A DNA stretch of 21,634 nucleotides from Prochlorococcus sp. AG-455-E15 (lineage in GTDB: Bacteria > Cyanobacteriota > Cyanobacteriia > PCC-6307 > Cyanobiaceae), in assembly GCA_003212115.1 (NCBI GenBank), contig QCQS01000010.1:1-21634 (forward strand), read 5' to 3'. The translations under genes and the position numbers were made by a program. Shown one piece after another: positions 7,585 through 15,288 of this stretch. Numbering within the stretch: the first letter of the stretch is position 1; each line of letters opens with the position of its first letter. The notes below the pieces were generated by a model, which saw only the letters and a program-made list of their open reading frames with translations, had not been told where the DNA came from and searched no databases.

Positions 7585-8487
7585 ATGACTGATGTTATAA
7601 ATAGTATTTCTGATTTTGAAAAATATCTTAAAAACACAAAAAAGGTTGTAGAAGAAGCACTTGATTTTTCCTTGGGCCCTGAGAATCCAGAAATATTAAG
7701 AGAATCCATGAGATATTCCCTCTTAGCTGGAGGGAAAAGAATACGTCCAATTTTATGTTTAGCATCTTGCTCGCTAGCTGGGGGAGAACCCTCTCTTGCA
7801 GTTCCTACTGCGGTAGCAATAGAAATGATCCATACAATGTCCTTGATTCATGATGATCTGCCTGCCATGGATAATGATGACTTGAGGAGAGGTATGCCTA
7901 CAAATCATAAAGTATATGGAGATGCAATAGCTATTCTTGCAGGCGATGCTTTATTAACAAGGGCCTTTGAAATGGTCTCTTTAAGAAGCCCTGGAGTCGA
8001 TCCAAATAGATTATTAAATGTAGTTGGCGAATTATCACTAGTTGCTGGTGCACCAGGCCTAGTCGGGGGACAAGTTGTTGACTTGGAATGCGAAGGTAAA
8101 GAAGTCGACCTTGAGACTCTCGAATATATTCATCTTCACAAGACTGGTGCTTTATTAAAGGCCTGCGTAAGAACAGGCGCGATGATCGCAGGAGCTAACG
8201 AAAAACTATTAAAAGCTTTAACAACATATGCAGAGGGAATTGGTTTAGCCTTCCAAATAATAGATGATATTCTTGATTTAACTTCCAGCAGTGAAAAGCT
8301 TGGTAAAACTGCCGGCAAAGATCTTTTAGCTGACAAAACTACTTACCCTAAATTACTTGGAATGGAGGAATCAAAGAAAAGAGCATTTGATTTAGTTGAA
8401 AAAGCAAAAAAAGCAATTGAACCTTGGGGCGAAGATGCAAAGTATTTAATAGCGTTAGCCGACTTTATTACAAATAGAGACAGATAA
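7585..8487 (+). CDS. crtE: Geranylgeranyl diphosphate synthase (polyprenyl synthetase)
   Basis: This makes C20 geranylgeranyl diphosphate for carotenoids, the chlorophyll phytyl tail and quinones. The 300-residue product has the trans-prenyltransferase motifs: GGKRIRPILCL (about 50-60), the first Asp-rich motif IHDDLPAMDNDDLRRG with its DDx4D core (about 89-104), GDALLTRAFE (about 114-123), GGQVVDLECEG (about 161-171), HKTGALL (about 184-190) and the second Asp-rich motif FQIIDDILDLT (about 224-234). An AAAGGT sequence 7 bases before the ATG serves as a Shine-Dalgarno. The gene sits between folD and a DUF212 gene in a probable operon. Chain length (C15 or C20) cannot be proven by eye; in cyanobacteria the single enzyme of this type normally makes GGPP. 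Confidence 0.93.
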   Translation: MTDVINSISDFEKYLKNTKKVVEEALDFSLGPENPEILRESMRYSLLAGGKRIRPILCLASCSLAGGEPSLAVPTAVAIEMIHTMSLIHDDLPAMDNDDLRRGMPTNHKVYGDAIAILAGDALLTRAFEMVSLRSPGVDPNRLLNVVGELSLVAGAPGLVGGQVVDLECEGKEVDLETLEYIHLHKTGALLKACVRTGAMIAGANEKLLKALTTYAEGIGLAFQIIDDILDLTSSSEKLGKTAGKDLLADKTTYPKLLGMEESKKRAFDLVEKAKKAIEPWGEDAKYLIALADFITNRDR

Positions 8488-8500
8488 TAATTTTTAATTT

Positions 8501-8980
8501 ATGTCTGAGTTTTTTTCCTTTTTTAATAATTCAGTTCTTTTTTGGAGTCTACTATCCTGTTTGCTTGCTCAATTTTTTAAAATTGTATTCAATTTCTTTT
8601 CAACTGGAGAGATAAGATTTGGAATTATGTTCGAGACGGGTGGTATGCCCTCAAGTCATTCCGCCTTAATAACTGGTGCTACATCTGGCATAGGTTATGA
8701 ATTAGGATTTGATAGCTCAATATTCGCATTATCAGTTGCTGTAGCACTAATAGTTATGTATGACGCTAGTGGTGTTCGAAAATCAGCTGGAATTCAAGCT
8801 GCAGAAATTAATAAACTATCAAAAAAACTAGACTCTCAATCTGAATTACTTTTAAAAGAAAACCTGGGTCATACAAAAATTGAGGTTTTGGTGGGGAGTT
8901 TTTTAGGACCATTAATCACTTTGCCTGGAATGTTTTTTTTAGGTTCTCCTCTCAAAATATTTGATTTGATAATAAGTTAA
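8501..8980 (+). CDS. DUF212 / divergent PAP2-like membrane protein
   Basis: The 159-residue protein belongs to the divergent PAP2 family (DUF212, YuiD-like). Visible signatures are ETGGMPSSHSALITGATSGIG (residues about 46-66), resembling the PSSH phosphatase motif, and MYDASGVRKSAGIQA (about 87-101), plus hydrophobic segments near 8-30, 76-90 and 127-155. Plant and cyanobacterial relatives are membrane proteins of unclear substrate; a phosphatase acting on a lipid or isoprenoid phosphate is a guess that would fit its place 13 bases after the GGPP synthase gene. Its stop overlaps the convergent cobB stop by 4 bases, so the two genes share no terminator space. Confidence 0.85.
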   Translation: MSEFFSFFNNSVLFWSLLSCLLAQFFKIVFNFFSTGEIRFGIMFETGGMPSSHSALITGATSGIGYELGFDSSIFALSVAVALIVMYDASGVRKSAGIQAAEINKLSKKLDSQSELLLKENLGHTKIEVLVGSFLGPLITLPGMFFLGSPLKIFDLIIS

Positions 8981-10368
8981 GAATTCTTTGAAAAAGAAAT
9001 TTGGGTGGCATCTATAAAGTTTTTTGCGACTTCTGGAGAGCTTGGCAAATGTAAGTGAATCCAACTTGCATGTAATTTTTCATCAAAAAAGCCTTCATTT
9101 TTGTATTCAGTTTTCCAGGATTTAATTTTCCATGGAGAAGAAAGTTTCTTCTGATCCTCAGCTTTCCCAAAAACGAGTTCAGTTAAATTATTTTCAATTT
9201 CCCAATAATGAAATTCATGCCCTCTAATTAATTGATTTTGTTTAATGATCGGAGTATCTTTTAAACCCTCAATGTATCTATAACCTACTGAAAGTTTACT
9301 TTTTTTTGATCTAATAGGCAGTATGCCAGTCATTTTATGATTATTACCATTTTCATCTTTTATACAATCTCCTAAAATCATCATCCCTCCGCACTCAGCA
9401 TATATAAATCCATTTTTACGGAATTTCCTTAACGAATTTAAGCTTTTTGTAGAGTTACTTATATGATCTGCATATTTTTCAGGGAAACCCCCAGGAATAA
9501 TCAAAGAAGAAGCCTCATCAGGTATTTCTTCATCATCATAAATGCTCCAAGAAATCAATGGTATGCCTATTTCATTCAAAAACTCCTTAGTTTCAGGATA
9601 TTGAAAATGAAAGATTTTATCTTCTGCTATCGCGATAGGTTTACTTTTGTGAATTTTAAAATCATTAAAATTGACAGAATTAATTATTTTCTTTTGAGGG
9701 GATTTCAAGAATTTAATAAGAGAAAATACATCAAGATTTCTTTCTGCGAAATTTGCAAAATATTCAACATCAATTTCTTTTCCATTATCCATGGGAGATA
9801 TCAAACCTAAATTAGCTTTGCTTAAAGTTATGTTTGAATCAGATGGTAAAAAACCCAAAATTTCGATGTCTTCATTTTTAAAAACCTCTTTGATTAATTT
9901 TTTATGTCTATCTGAATTAACGTTGTTAAATATAATCCCTACTATTGACAACTCACTATCGAAATCTCTAAAGCCTCGAATAGTCGCCAAAAGAGAAGCT
10001 ACTTGACCTCTAGCATTAACAATAAAAATTATTGGAGCATTGAGAAGTTTAGAGATATCTGCTGTACTGGAATATGTTGTTGACCCTAATCCATCAAAAA
10101 GACCCATTGCTCCTTCAATTAATGAGAATTTATATTTCGAGGAATGTTTAAAAAAACTTTCTTGAACCCATTCCTCACCACTTAGAAAAATATCTAGATT
10201 CCTACAAATAGGTTGCCCAATTGAACTGAGTTGTTGCTGATCAAGATAATCTGGGCCAACCTTGAAAGTTTGTATCTTTATACCTTTTGAGAACGCCCAA
10301 CAAGATAGCAAAAGCGATAATGTGGTTTTTCCACTATCAGTTGAAGGAGAAGATATTACACAAGGCAT
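8977..10368 (-). CDS. cobB: Cobyrinic acid a,c-diamide synthase (CobB/CbiA)
   Basis: This ATP- and glutamine-dependent enzyme amidates the a and c carboxylates of (hydrogeno)cobyrinic acid in (pseudo)cobalamin biosynthesis. The 463-residue protein starts with a dethiobiotin-synthetase-like ATP-binding domain: the P-loop SSPSTDSGKTTLSLL (6-20), KVGPDYLDQ (36-44) and IEGAMGLFDGLG (84-95). It ends with a type I glutamine amidotransferase domain: LIIPGGFPEKYA (289-300), the nucleophile Cys326 in YAECGGMMILGD, and the His-containing HASWIHLHLPSSP (433-445). It is the last gene of a petH-zwf-opcA-cobB series, 3 bases after opcA, so it is probably cotranscribed and perhaps translationally coupled. 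I see no pathway link to its operon partners and no cobalamin riboswitch nearby. Confidence 0.95.
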   Translation of the reverse strand: MPCVISSPSTDSGKTTLSLLLSCWAFSKGIKIQTFKVGPDYLDQQQLSSIGQPICRNLDIFLSGEEWVQESFFKHSSKYKFSLIEGAMGLFDGLGSTTYSSTADISKLLNAPIIFIVNARGQVASLLATIRGFRDFDSELSIVGIIFNNVNSDRHKKLIKEVFKNEDIEILGFLPSDSNITLSKANLGLISPMDNGKEIDVEYFANFAERNLDVFSLIKFLKSPQKKIINSVNFNDFKIHKSKPIAIAEDKIFHFQYPETKEFLNEIGIPLISWSIYDDEEIPDEASSLIIPGGFPEKYADHISNSTKSLNSLRKFRKNGFIYAECGGMMILGDCIKDENGNNHKMTGILPIRSKKSKLSVGYRYIEGLKDTPIIKQNQLIRGHEFHYWEIENNLTELVFGKAEDQKKLSSPWKIKSWKTEYKNEGFFDEKLHASWIHLHLPSSPEVAKNFIDATQISFSKNS

Positions 10369-10371
10369 CTA

Positions 10372-11673
10372 TTAGTTATTAAAACCATTAAATATTTGAA
10401 GGGCTATTTTAATAGAATTTTCAAAAAGAGGACTGGTCATACCTCTACTACTACCCAATAATTTACTTACATCGTACTCTGATGTAGAAAAAGAATTTGG
10501 AACAACTTGTTCTATTAATTCCATATTAGCCATTCCCCCTGCCTCAAGTCTCATACATTCCACTGATTCGCAGCCAAGTATTACACAAGTGTTATTTTTT
10601 TGAACCTCACTAATTTTTGAAATCAGCCTCAATCCAATAACTTGTCCTAAATGAATACTTGGATTTCCCAAAGATAAGGGATTAATTGATGCGGAAATTA
10701 TTTCGCCATTAATTCTTTCAAACTCTATTTTTGTTGATTCTGTATCCCTTTCAACTTTTCGAAAAGACCAACCAAGTTTATCGCTAATCCATGAAATCAA
10801 AAACAAAGCTTGAATCATATGATCTCCTGCGATATCAACGTCAATATCAGTAATATGATCTAAAATTGGTCTCCTCGAAGGAGGATCAAAAATCATTGCC
10901 AATGATTCCCTCCAATTTTTCAATCTAACCCAATTCAAATCATTAATAGCTTTATTTGAATTATTTAATTGATCTAAAACTTTTAAACATCTTTGAGGCG
11001 ATCCAAGGGCAGAATCAATTATTAACCTTAGACCATAATTAGTAAAATATTCGAAAATTTCAGGCGATTCATCTAAGCTTCCGTTCCACCACAACCATGA
11101 AGGTAATTCATCAATAGATAATTCATCAATTATTTTTAATCCTTTATTAGATATTGAGGCCGAGTCTCCCCTAATAACAACTAAATCCCCACATATAGGT
11201 TGCATAGCTGGCGTATCACTTAATGGACAATAAGCGGATACAAAAGTTTTGATATCTGAATTTTTATTTAATGTTGGCGCTAGAGTTATTAATCTTCTTG
11301 GATTCAATGTACTTATTGATGATTCAAAAAATTGTCCTCTAAAATCTTCAAAGTCTTTATTAGATAAATTCTCCTTCAACAAATTCAATAATTCTTCGCT
11401 ATTTAGGGAAGTAGTGATAGGAAGTCCTTGATCTAATATAAATTTTTTTGCAACTTCAATAATTTCTGGACTAAAATTTCCAGTAATTGGTCCATTTAAT
11501 AATCCTTTTTGAACCAAACATTGTTCTAGCCAAGCAGGCTGCCAGACCATTAATGTAAAAGTATTAGCTCCACCATTATCTTTATCTTCTGAAATCCATA
11601 ATTTATTAAGGTAATTAGAAATTTCCTGATAAGGTAGCTCTAAAGGGGTTTGGAGTGTTAGTTGAGGTTTCAT
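10372..11673 (-). CDS. opcA: Glucose-6-phosphate dehydrogenase assembly protein OpcA
   Basis: OpcA activates cyanobacterial Zwf by promoting its active oligomer and mediating redox control, so it acts at the entry of the oxidative pentose phosphate pathway. The 433-residue protein shows family segments such as NTFTLMVWQPAWLEQCL (37-53), PRRLITLAP (125-133), LPSWLWWNGSLDESP (190-204) and the C-terminal ILGCESVECMRLEAGGMANM (365-384). Seven cysteines are present (52, 149, 161, 229, 363, 368, 373); the trio at 363/368/373 is the likely thioredoxin-sensitive region by analogy with other cyanobacterial OpcA proteins. The start lies 2 bases after the zwf stop, so translation is probably coupled, keeping the two partners in balance. 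Confidence 0.95.
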   Translation of the reverse strand: MKPQLTLQTPLELPYQEISNYLNKLWISEDKDNGGANTFTLMVWQPAWLEQCLVQKGLLNGPITGNFSPEIIEVAKKFILDQGLPITTSLNSEELLNLLKENLSNKDFEDFRGQFFESSISTLNPRRLITLAPTLNKNSDIKTFVSAYCPLSDTPAMQPICGDLVVIRGDSASISNKGLKIIDELSIDELPSWLWWNGSLDESPEIFEYFTNYGLRLIIDSALGSPQRCLKVLDQLNNSNKAINDLNWVRLKNWRESLAMIFDPPSRRPILDHITDIDVDIAGDHMIQALFLISWISDKLGWSFRKVERDTESTKIEFERINGEIISASINPLSLGNPSIHLGQVIGLRLISKISEVQKNNTCVILGCESVECMRLEAGGMANMELIEQVVPNSFSTSEYDVSKLLGSSRGMTSPLFENSIKIALQIFNGFNN

Positions 11674-11675
11674 TT

Positions 11676-13199
11676 TTAAGGTCTACGCCAGAAAATATTA
11701 TCTTTTGAAATTAATTGATCAGACTCAGGAGGTCCCCACGTCATAGATTCATAATTATAAATAGGTAGCTTCCAAGGAGAATTATCCATCAATTCTATTA
11801 ATGGCGTATAAAGTTTCCAGGCTGCCTCTACTTCATCACTTCGAGTAAATAAGGTTGGATCAGAAAGCATTGCATCAGCTAATAATCTTACGTAGCCTTC
11901 ATCTGAGGGTTCTCCAAATGATTCTTCATAAGAAAATTCCATCTCAACAGGTCTTGATTTCATTCCAGAACCAGGAGATTTCACCTCAAAGTTGAAAGTA
12001 GCACCTTCATTTGGCTGAATTCTAAGGATAAGTTGATTTGGGGCAGGATTTATTATTGTTGATTCAAATAAATGAACAGGAACATCTTTAAAAGTTAAGA
12101 CTATCTCTCCAAGTCTTTTAGGTAGTCTTTTACCTGTTCTCAAATAAAAAGGAACCCCTTGCCAACGCCAGTTATCTACGAAAACTTTTGTCGCAATATA
12201 AGTTTCTGTTGTGCTATTACAATTAACACCATCTTCCTGCCTATATCCTTTGAGTCGATTTGAAATATTTCCTCCCTCTCCATATTGACCTCTTATGCAA
12301 CAATTCCACGGTTCATTTTCGTCAGCAAGTTTTGAAGCTTGGAGAACCTTAGCTTTTTCATTTCTTATTGCTTCTGGTTCAAACTTTCCAGGAGGTTCCA
12401 TAGCAGTAACAGCGAGCATTTGAGTCATATGATTTTGAAGCATATCTCTTAAAGCTCCTGAGCTTTCGTAATAACCTGCTCTATCTTCAACACCCACTGT
12501 TTCAGAAGAAGTAATTTGAACACTTGAAATATAATTTCTGTTCCAGATTGGTTCAAAAATAGTGTTCGCAAACCTCAAAACAAGAATATTCTGAACTGTC
12601 TCTTTACCTAAATAATGATCAATCCTATAAATCTGACTTTCTTCAGCGCAACTTTGAACGATCTTATTCAATTTTTTTGCACTTGAATAATCTCTTCCAA
12701 AAGGTTTTTCAATTACTAAACGACTTTTCTTAGGGTCATCTAAAAGGCCAGCCGCCCTAAGAGCTTTACATCCACTTGCATAAAAATTCGGAGATACTGA
12801 TAAATAAAATGTTCTATTCCCATGAGTAGCTTGTATTTTATCAATTTCATTTAACCTTCTAGAAAGCCTTACGACATGATCACTTTGTTGTAAGTCAACT
12901 GGTTCATAGAAAAGATAATTAGAAAATTGTTCCCATTCCCTTTCTTTACCAGATATTTGATTTGATAGCTTTACTTTCATCTTTTCTCTAAACTCATTAT
13001 CAGTCCAAGGTCTTCTCGCACAACCAACTATTCCAAATTCACTAGGAATTCTTCTTTGCAGATAGAGTTCAAATAAGGCTGGTATTAATTTTCTATGAGT
13101 AAGGTCTCCACTAGCACCAAATATAACTAAGCTTTGTGGAGATATGACTCTTTCCTGCCGTAAACCTGATCTTAAAGGATTACTTAAAGTTGAAGGCAT
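11676..13199 (-). CDS. zwf: Glucose-6-phosphate 1-dehydrogenase
   Basis: Zwf oxidises glucose 6-phosphate to 6-phosphogluconolactone with NADP+, the main source of NADPH in the dark. The 507-residue length is normal. Motifs: the NADP fold VIFGASGDLTHRKLIPAL (25-42), VIEKPFGRD (162-170), the substrate/active-site motif YRIDHYLGKETVQN (191-204), and WRWQGVPFYLRTGKRLP (about 344-360). The first 20 residues before the nucleotide fold are a short extension common in cyanobacteria. It is followed directly by opcA and preceded on the same strand by petH, with a 110-base spacer that could hold its own promoter. In cyanobacteria zwf is typically expressed toward dusk; nothing in the sequence proves that here. 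Confidence 0.98.
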   Translation of the reverse strand: MPSTLSNPLRSGLRQERVISPQSLVIFGASGDLTHRKLIPALFELYLQRRIPSEFGIVGCARRPWTDNEFREKMKVKLSNQISGKEREWEQFSNYLFYEPVDLQQSDHVVRLSRRLNEIDKIQATHGNRTFYLSVSPNFYASGCKALRAAGLLDDPKKSRLVIEKPFGRDYSSAKKLNKIVQSCAEESQIYRIDHYLGKETVQNILVLRFANTIFEPIWNRNYISSVQITSSETVGVEDRAGYYESSGALRDMLQNHMTQMLAVTAMEPPGKFEPEAIRNEKAKVLQASKLADENEPWNCCIRGQYGEGGNISNRLKGYRQEDGVNCNSTTETYIATKVFVDNWRWQGVPFYLRTGKRLPKRLGEIVLTFKDVPVHLFESTIINPAPNQLILRIQPNEGATFNFEVKSPGSGMKSRPVEMEFSYEESFGEPSDEGYVRLLADAMLSDPTLFTRSDEVEAAWKLYTPLIELMDNSPWKLPIYNYESMTWGPPESDQLISKDNIFWRRP

Positions 13200-13309
13200 A
13201 TTTTTAGTATTCTTAATTTAAAATCCTCTTTTTTTCGAATATTAGCTACATATTGTGTCTAAACCAAAAAGTATTTAATTTGTGAAACTTAAATCTAGAT
13301 ATTAAAGAT

Positions 13310-14437
13310 TTAGTAAGTCTCTACGTGCCATCTTCCTGCTTTTTTTAGTTGAGGTCTTAATTCTGACCAGTTCAACCCTTTTTCTTCTGCTGCCTTAGTC
13401 ATTGCTTCATCTATTCCAGGCTCCATACCCTTTAAGCCACAAAGATATATATGTGTCTTTTCATCTTCAATCATATTGAAAAGTTCATTGGCTGATTCTA
13501 AAACTCTGTCTTGAATATACATTCTTCCACCTTTTGTATTTTGCTGCTCACGACTTATAGCTTTTGTATATTTAAAATTATCAGGATTATCAGCAAGGTA
13601 TCTTTGAAGATCTTCTTCATATAACAAATTGGCAGATTTTGGCGCACCCATAAATAACCAAGCTTTACCCTTGAAATTCCATTTATTTTTTTCTTTTTCA
13701 GTTGGTTCGAACATTCTTCTTAAATAAGCCCTCATTGGTGCTATTCCAGTACCAGTGGCTAACATAACAACATTTGCGTCCTCTTCATCAGGGAGAAGCA
13801 TTTCTTTACCTACAGGGCCTGTAATTTTTACTTTATCTCCAGGCTTAATATCGCATAAGTAAGTGGAGCAGACACCATTAATGGTTTCACCATCTTTTTC
13901 ATACTGAAGCTGTCTTACACAAAGAGAGACAGTATTTCCATTAAAGTCATCTCCATGTCTGGTGCTAGCTATTGAGTAAAGTCTTAATTTATGAGGTTTT
14001 CCATTAGCGTCTTCACCTGCAGGCATGATACCAATACTTTGACCTTCCACATAATTTAAAAATGGATCACTATCTTTAAGGTCGAATGTTATGTGGTTAA
14101 CTCTACCAATTGCTCCTTCTTTAAGAAGGCTATAGTTTTCAATAACTGTTCCTTCGTATGGTGTCTTGGGGCGATAAATATTTACTGGTACATCTGCGTG
14201 TTTTTTCTTTACTACTTTTGGAGTTTCTGTTTTCGGAGATTCTGTTTTTGAATTTTCTACTTTCGAAACAGCTGTATTTTTTGGTTCCACAACTTTAGAC
14301 TCAGTTTTTTTTGTTTTTAATTCTTCAACAAATTTTAAAGCTCTTTTATTAAAAGTTGTGAGTATAAAATAAAAAACAGCTATTACTACTGGTATATGAG
14401 CTAATCCGCCTGCGATAACTTTTGCTTGTGAATACAT
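13310..14437 (-). CDS. petH: Ferredoxin-NADP+ reductase with N-terminal membrane anchor
   Basis: FNR passes electrons from photosystem I-reduced ferredoxin to NADP+. The 375-residue protein has the full catalytic part from about residue 85: FAD-binding LRLYSIAST (151-159) and GVCSTYLCD (188-196), the NADP-binding MLATGTGIAPMRAYLRRMF (225-243), LCGLKGMEPGIDEAM (332-346) and the conserved C-terminal Tyr375. The N-terminus differs from phycobilisome-containing cyanobacteria. Instead of a CpcD-like linker domain there is a hydrophobic segment at about 11-29 (KVIAGGLAHIPVVIAVFYF region), then a Lys/Thr/Glu/Pro-rich low-complexity linker at about 37-80. That predicts anchoring to the membrane with the enzyme on a flexible tether. 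The start ATG fits the conserved MYS N-terminus. It heads the series that continues with zwf and is divergent from the SRPBCC gene. Confidence 0.97.
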   Translation of the reverse strand: MYSQAKVIAGGLAHIPVVIAVFYFILTTFNKRALKFVEELKTKKTESKVVEPKNTAVSKVENSKTESPKTETPKVVKKKHADVPVNIYRPKTPYEGTVIENYSLLKEGAIGRVNHITFDLKDSDPFLNYVEGQSIGIMPAGEDANGKPHKLRLYSIASTRHGDDFNGNTVSLCVRQLQYEKDGETINGVCSTYLCDIKPGDKVKITGPVGKEMLLPDEEDANVVMLATGTGIAPMRAYLRRMFEPTEKEKNKWNFKGKAWLFMGAPKSANLLYEEDLQRYLADNPDNFKYTKAISREQQNTKGGRMYIQDRVLESANELFNMIEDEKTHIYLCGLKGMEPGIDEAMTKAAEEKGLNWSELRPQLKKAGRWHVETY

Positions 14438-14466
14438 TTTTTAAAATTCTTTAATAAAACACTATC

Positions 14467-14499
14467 AATTTGTAGTTTAATTTGTAGTGATTTTACAAA
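14467..14499 (-). promoter_or_regulatory. Direct repeat and palindrome upstream of petH
   Basis: The 10-mer AATTTGTAGT occurs twice with a 12-base period (14467-14476 and 14479-14488). The second copy runs into an inverted repeat TTTGTA-N7-TACAAA (14481-14499). The centre, GTA-N7-TAC, is one base short of the NtcA consensus. It lies about 45 bases upstream of the petH start, within reach of a promoter. petH is NtcA-regulated in some cyanobacteria, but the spacing here does not match, so this is only a candidate operator. Confidence 0.35.
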
Positions 14500-14550
14500 A
14501 ATGGTTACGTTTTGAGATCGGAATATTTTAATGAAATTGTTTTTATTTTT

Positions 14551-14562
14551 CAGTATTTACTG
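14551..14562. promoter_or_regulatory. Short inverted repeat CAGTA-TT-TACTG
   Basis: A 5-bp perfect inverted repeat lies 57 bases before the SRPBCC gene start, with a further CAGTATAG at 14570-14577. Similar arms (CAGTA and TACTG, spacer 6) occur at 4656-4671 before another small gene. The short length and AT-rich surroundings make chance a fair explanation. Confidence 0.2.
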
Positions 14563-14618
14563 TTTTTATCAGTATAGTTACACAGAAATAATTTTTTATC
14601 GTATTAAAAAATTCGTTT

Positions 14619-15155
14619 ATGAATAATCCTCAAGAATCAGTAGATCGTTTTAAAAGCAATGATTACAGGACAATTGAGCAAACAATGGAGAAGCTTTCTG
14701 GCGGAACAAGAAGACTTGCCGCTCAACTTACAACCTCTGCAAGTTTTGATTCTTTATGGAATGTTTTAACAGATTATGATCGACTGAATCTTTACATACC
14801 AAATTTACTTTCAAGCAAAAAAATATATCAAAAGAACAATAATGTGCACCTTAAACAAGTTGGAGCTCAGGATTTTCTTGGTATGAAATTTTCGGCTGAA
14901 GTAACTATCGATTTATTCGAAGATAAGGAGCTTGGTCTTTTAAAATTCAATTTGATTAAAGGAGATTTCAGGAAGTTTGAGGGTAGTTGGAAAATTCAAA
15001 ATATTAATAATTCCTCAAAAAATTCATTAATTTATGATCTTACTGTTCAAGGTTGTCAGTGGATGCCAATAGGGATGATAGAAAAAAGGCTAAAAAAAGA
15101 TCTGTCAGAAAATTTAATTGCCGTTGATAAACAAGCAAAATCTTCAATAAAATAG
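14619..15155 (+). CDS. SRPBCC (COQ10/polyketide cyclase-like) family protein
   Basis: The 178-residue protein fits the START-like SRPBCC fold, which makes a hydrophobic ligand-binding pocket. The family signature is the stretch RRLAAQLTTSASFDSLWNVL (31-50) followed by TDYDRLNLYIPNLLSSKKI (51-69), and the beta-rich middle GMKFSAEVTIDLFEDKELG (88-106) and FEGSWKIQNI (120-129). The C-terminal helix starts after WMPIGMIEKRLKKDLSENL (148-166). COQ10 relatives bind quinones, and a cyanobacterial/plastid branch of this family has no settled function, so quinone or lipid binding is an inference. The gene is divergent from petH and convergent with tRNA-Glu, 18 bases from it. Confidence 0.85.
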   Translation: MNNPQESVDRFKSNDYRTIEQTMEKLSGGTRRLAAQLTTSASFDSLWNVLTDYDRLNLYIPNLLSSKKIYQKNNNVHLKQVGAQDFLGMKFSAEVTIDLFEDKELGLLKFNLIKGDFRKFEGSWKIQNINNSSKNSLIYDLTVQGCQWMPIGMIEKRLKKDLSENLIAVDKQAKSSIK

Positions 15156-15173
15156 TTTTAAATTTTAAATTAA

Positions 15174-15246
15174 TAGCCCCAAGGGGATTCGAACCCCTGT
15201 CGCCTCCGTGAAAGGGAGGTGTCCTAGGCCTCTAGACGATGGGGCC
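15174..15246 (-). tRNA. trnE: tRNA-Glu (anticodon UUC)
   Basis: Reading the minus strand gives a 73-base cloverleaf: acceptor GGCCCCA paired with TGGGGCT (one G-U pair at 1-72) and discriminator A; anticodon arm CCTCC-CTTTCAC-GGAGG with TTC in the loop; T arm CAGGGG-TTCGAAT-CCCCTT region with the standard TTCGAAT loop. CCA is not encoded. In cyanobacteria this tRNA also feeds glutamyl-tRNA reductase, the first step of chlorophyll and haem synthesis. It lies between the convergent SRPBCC gene and the sasA stop, on the same strand as sasA. Confidence 0.97.
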
Positions 15247-15288
15247 AGGAAATTAGCAAAACAGCTTATTAAAAAGCTAAGAGTAAGG

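Noticed and set aside
9463..10006. Open frames on the + strand inside cobB
   Set aside because: They are antisense to intact CobB motifs and have no recognisable features or Shine-Dalgarno.
14484..14496. NtcA site in front of petH
   Set aside because: The spacing is GTA-N7-TAC, one base short of the consensus; kept only as an unassigned palindrome.
15253..15280. Hairpin AGCTT-N6-AAGCT between tRNA-Glu and sasA as a terminator
   Set aside because: The stem is only five mostly weak base pairs, and the short run of U residues is in the loop, not after the stem.
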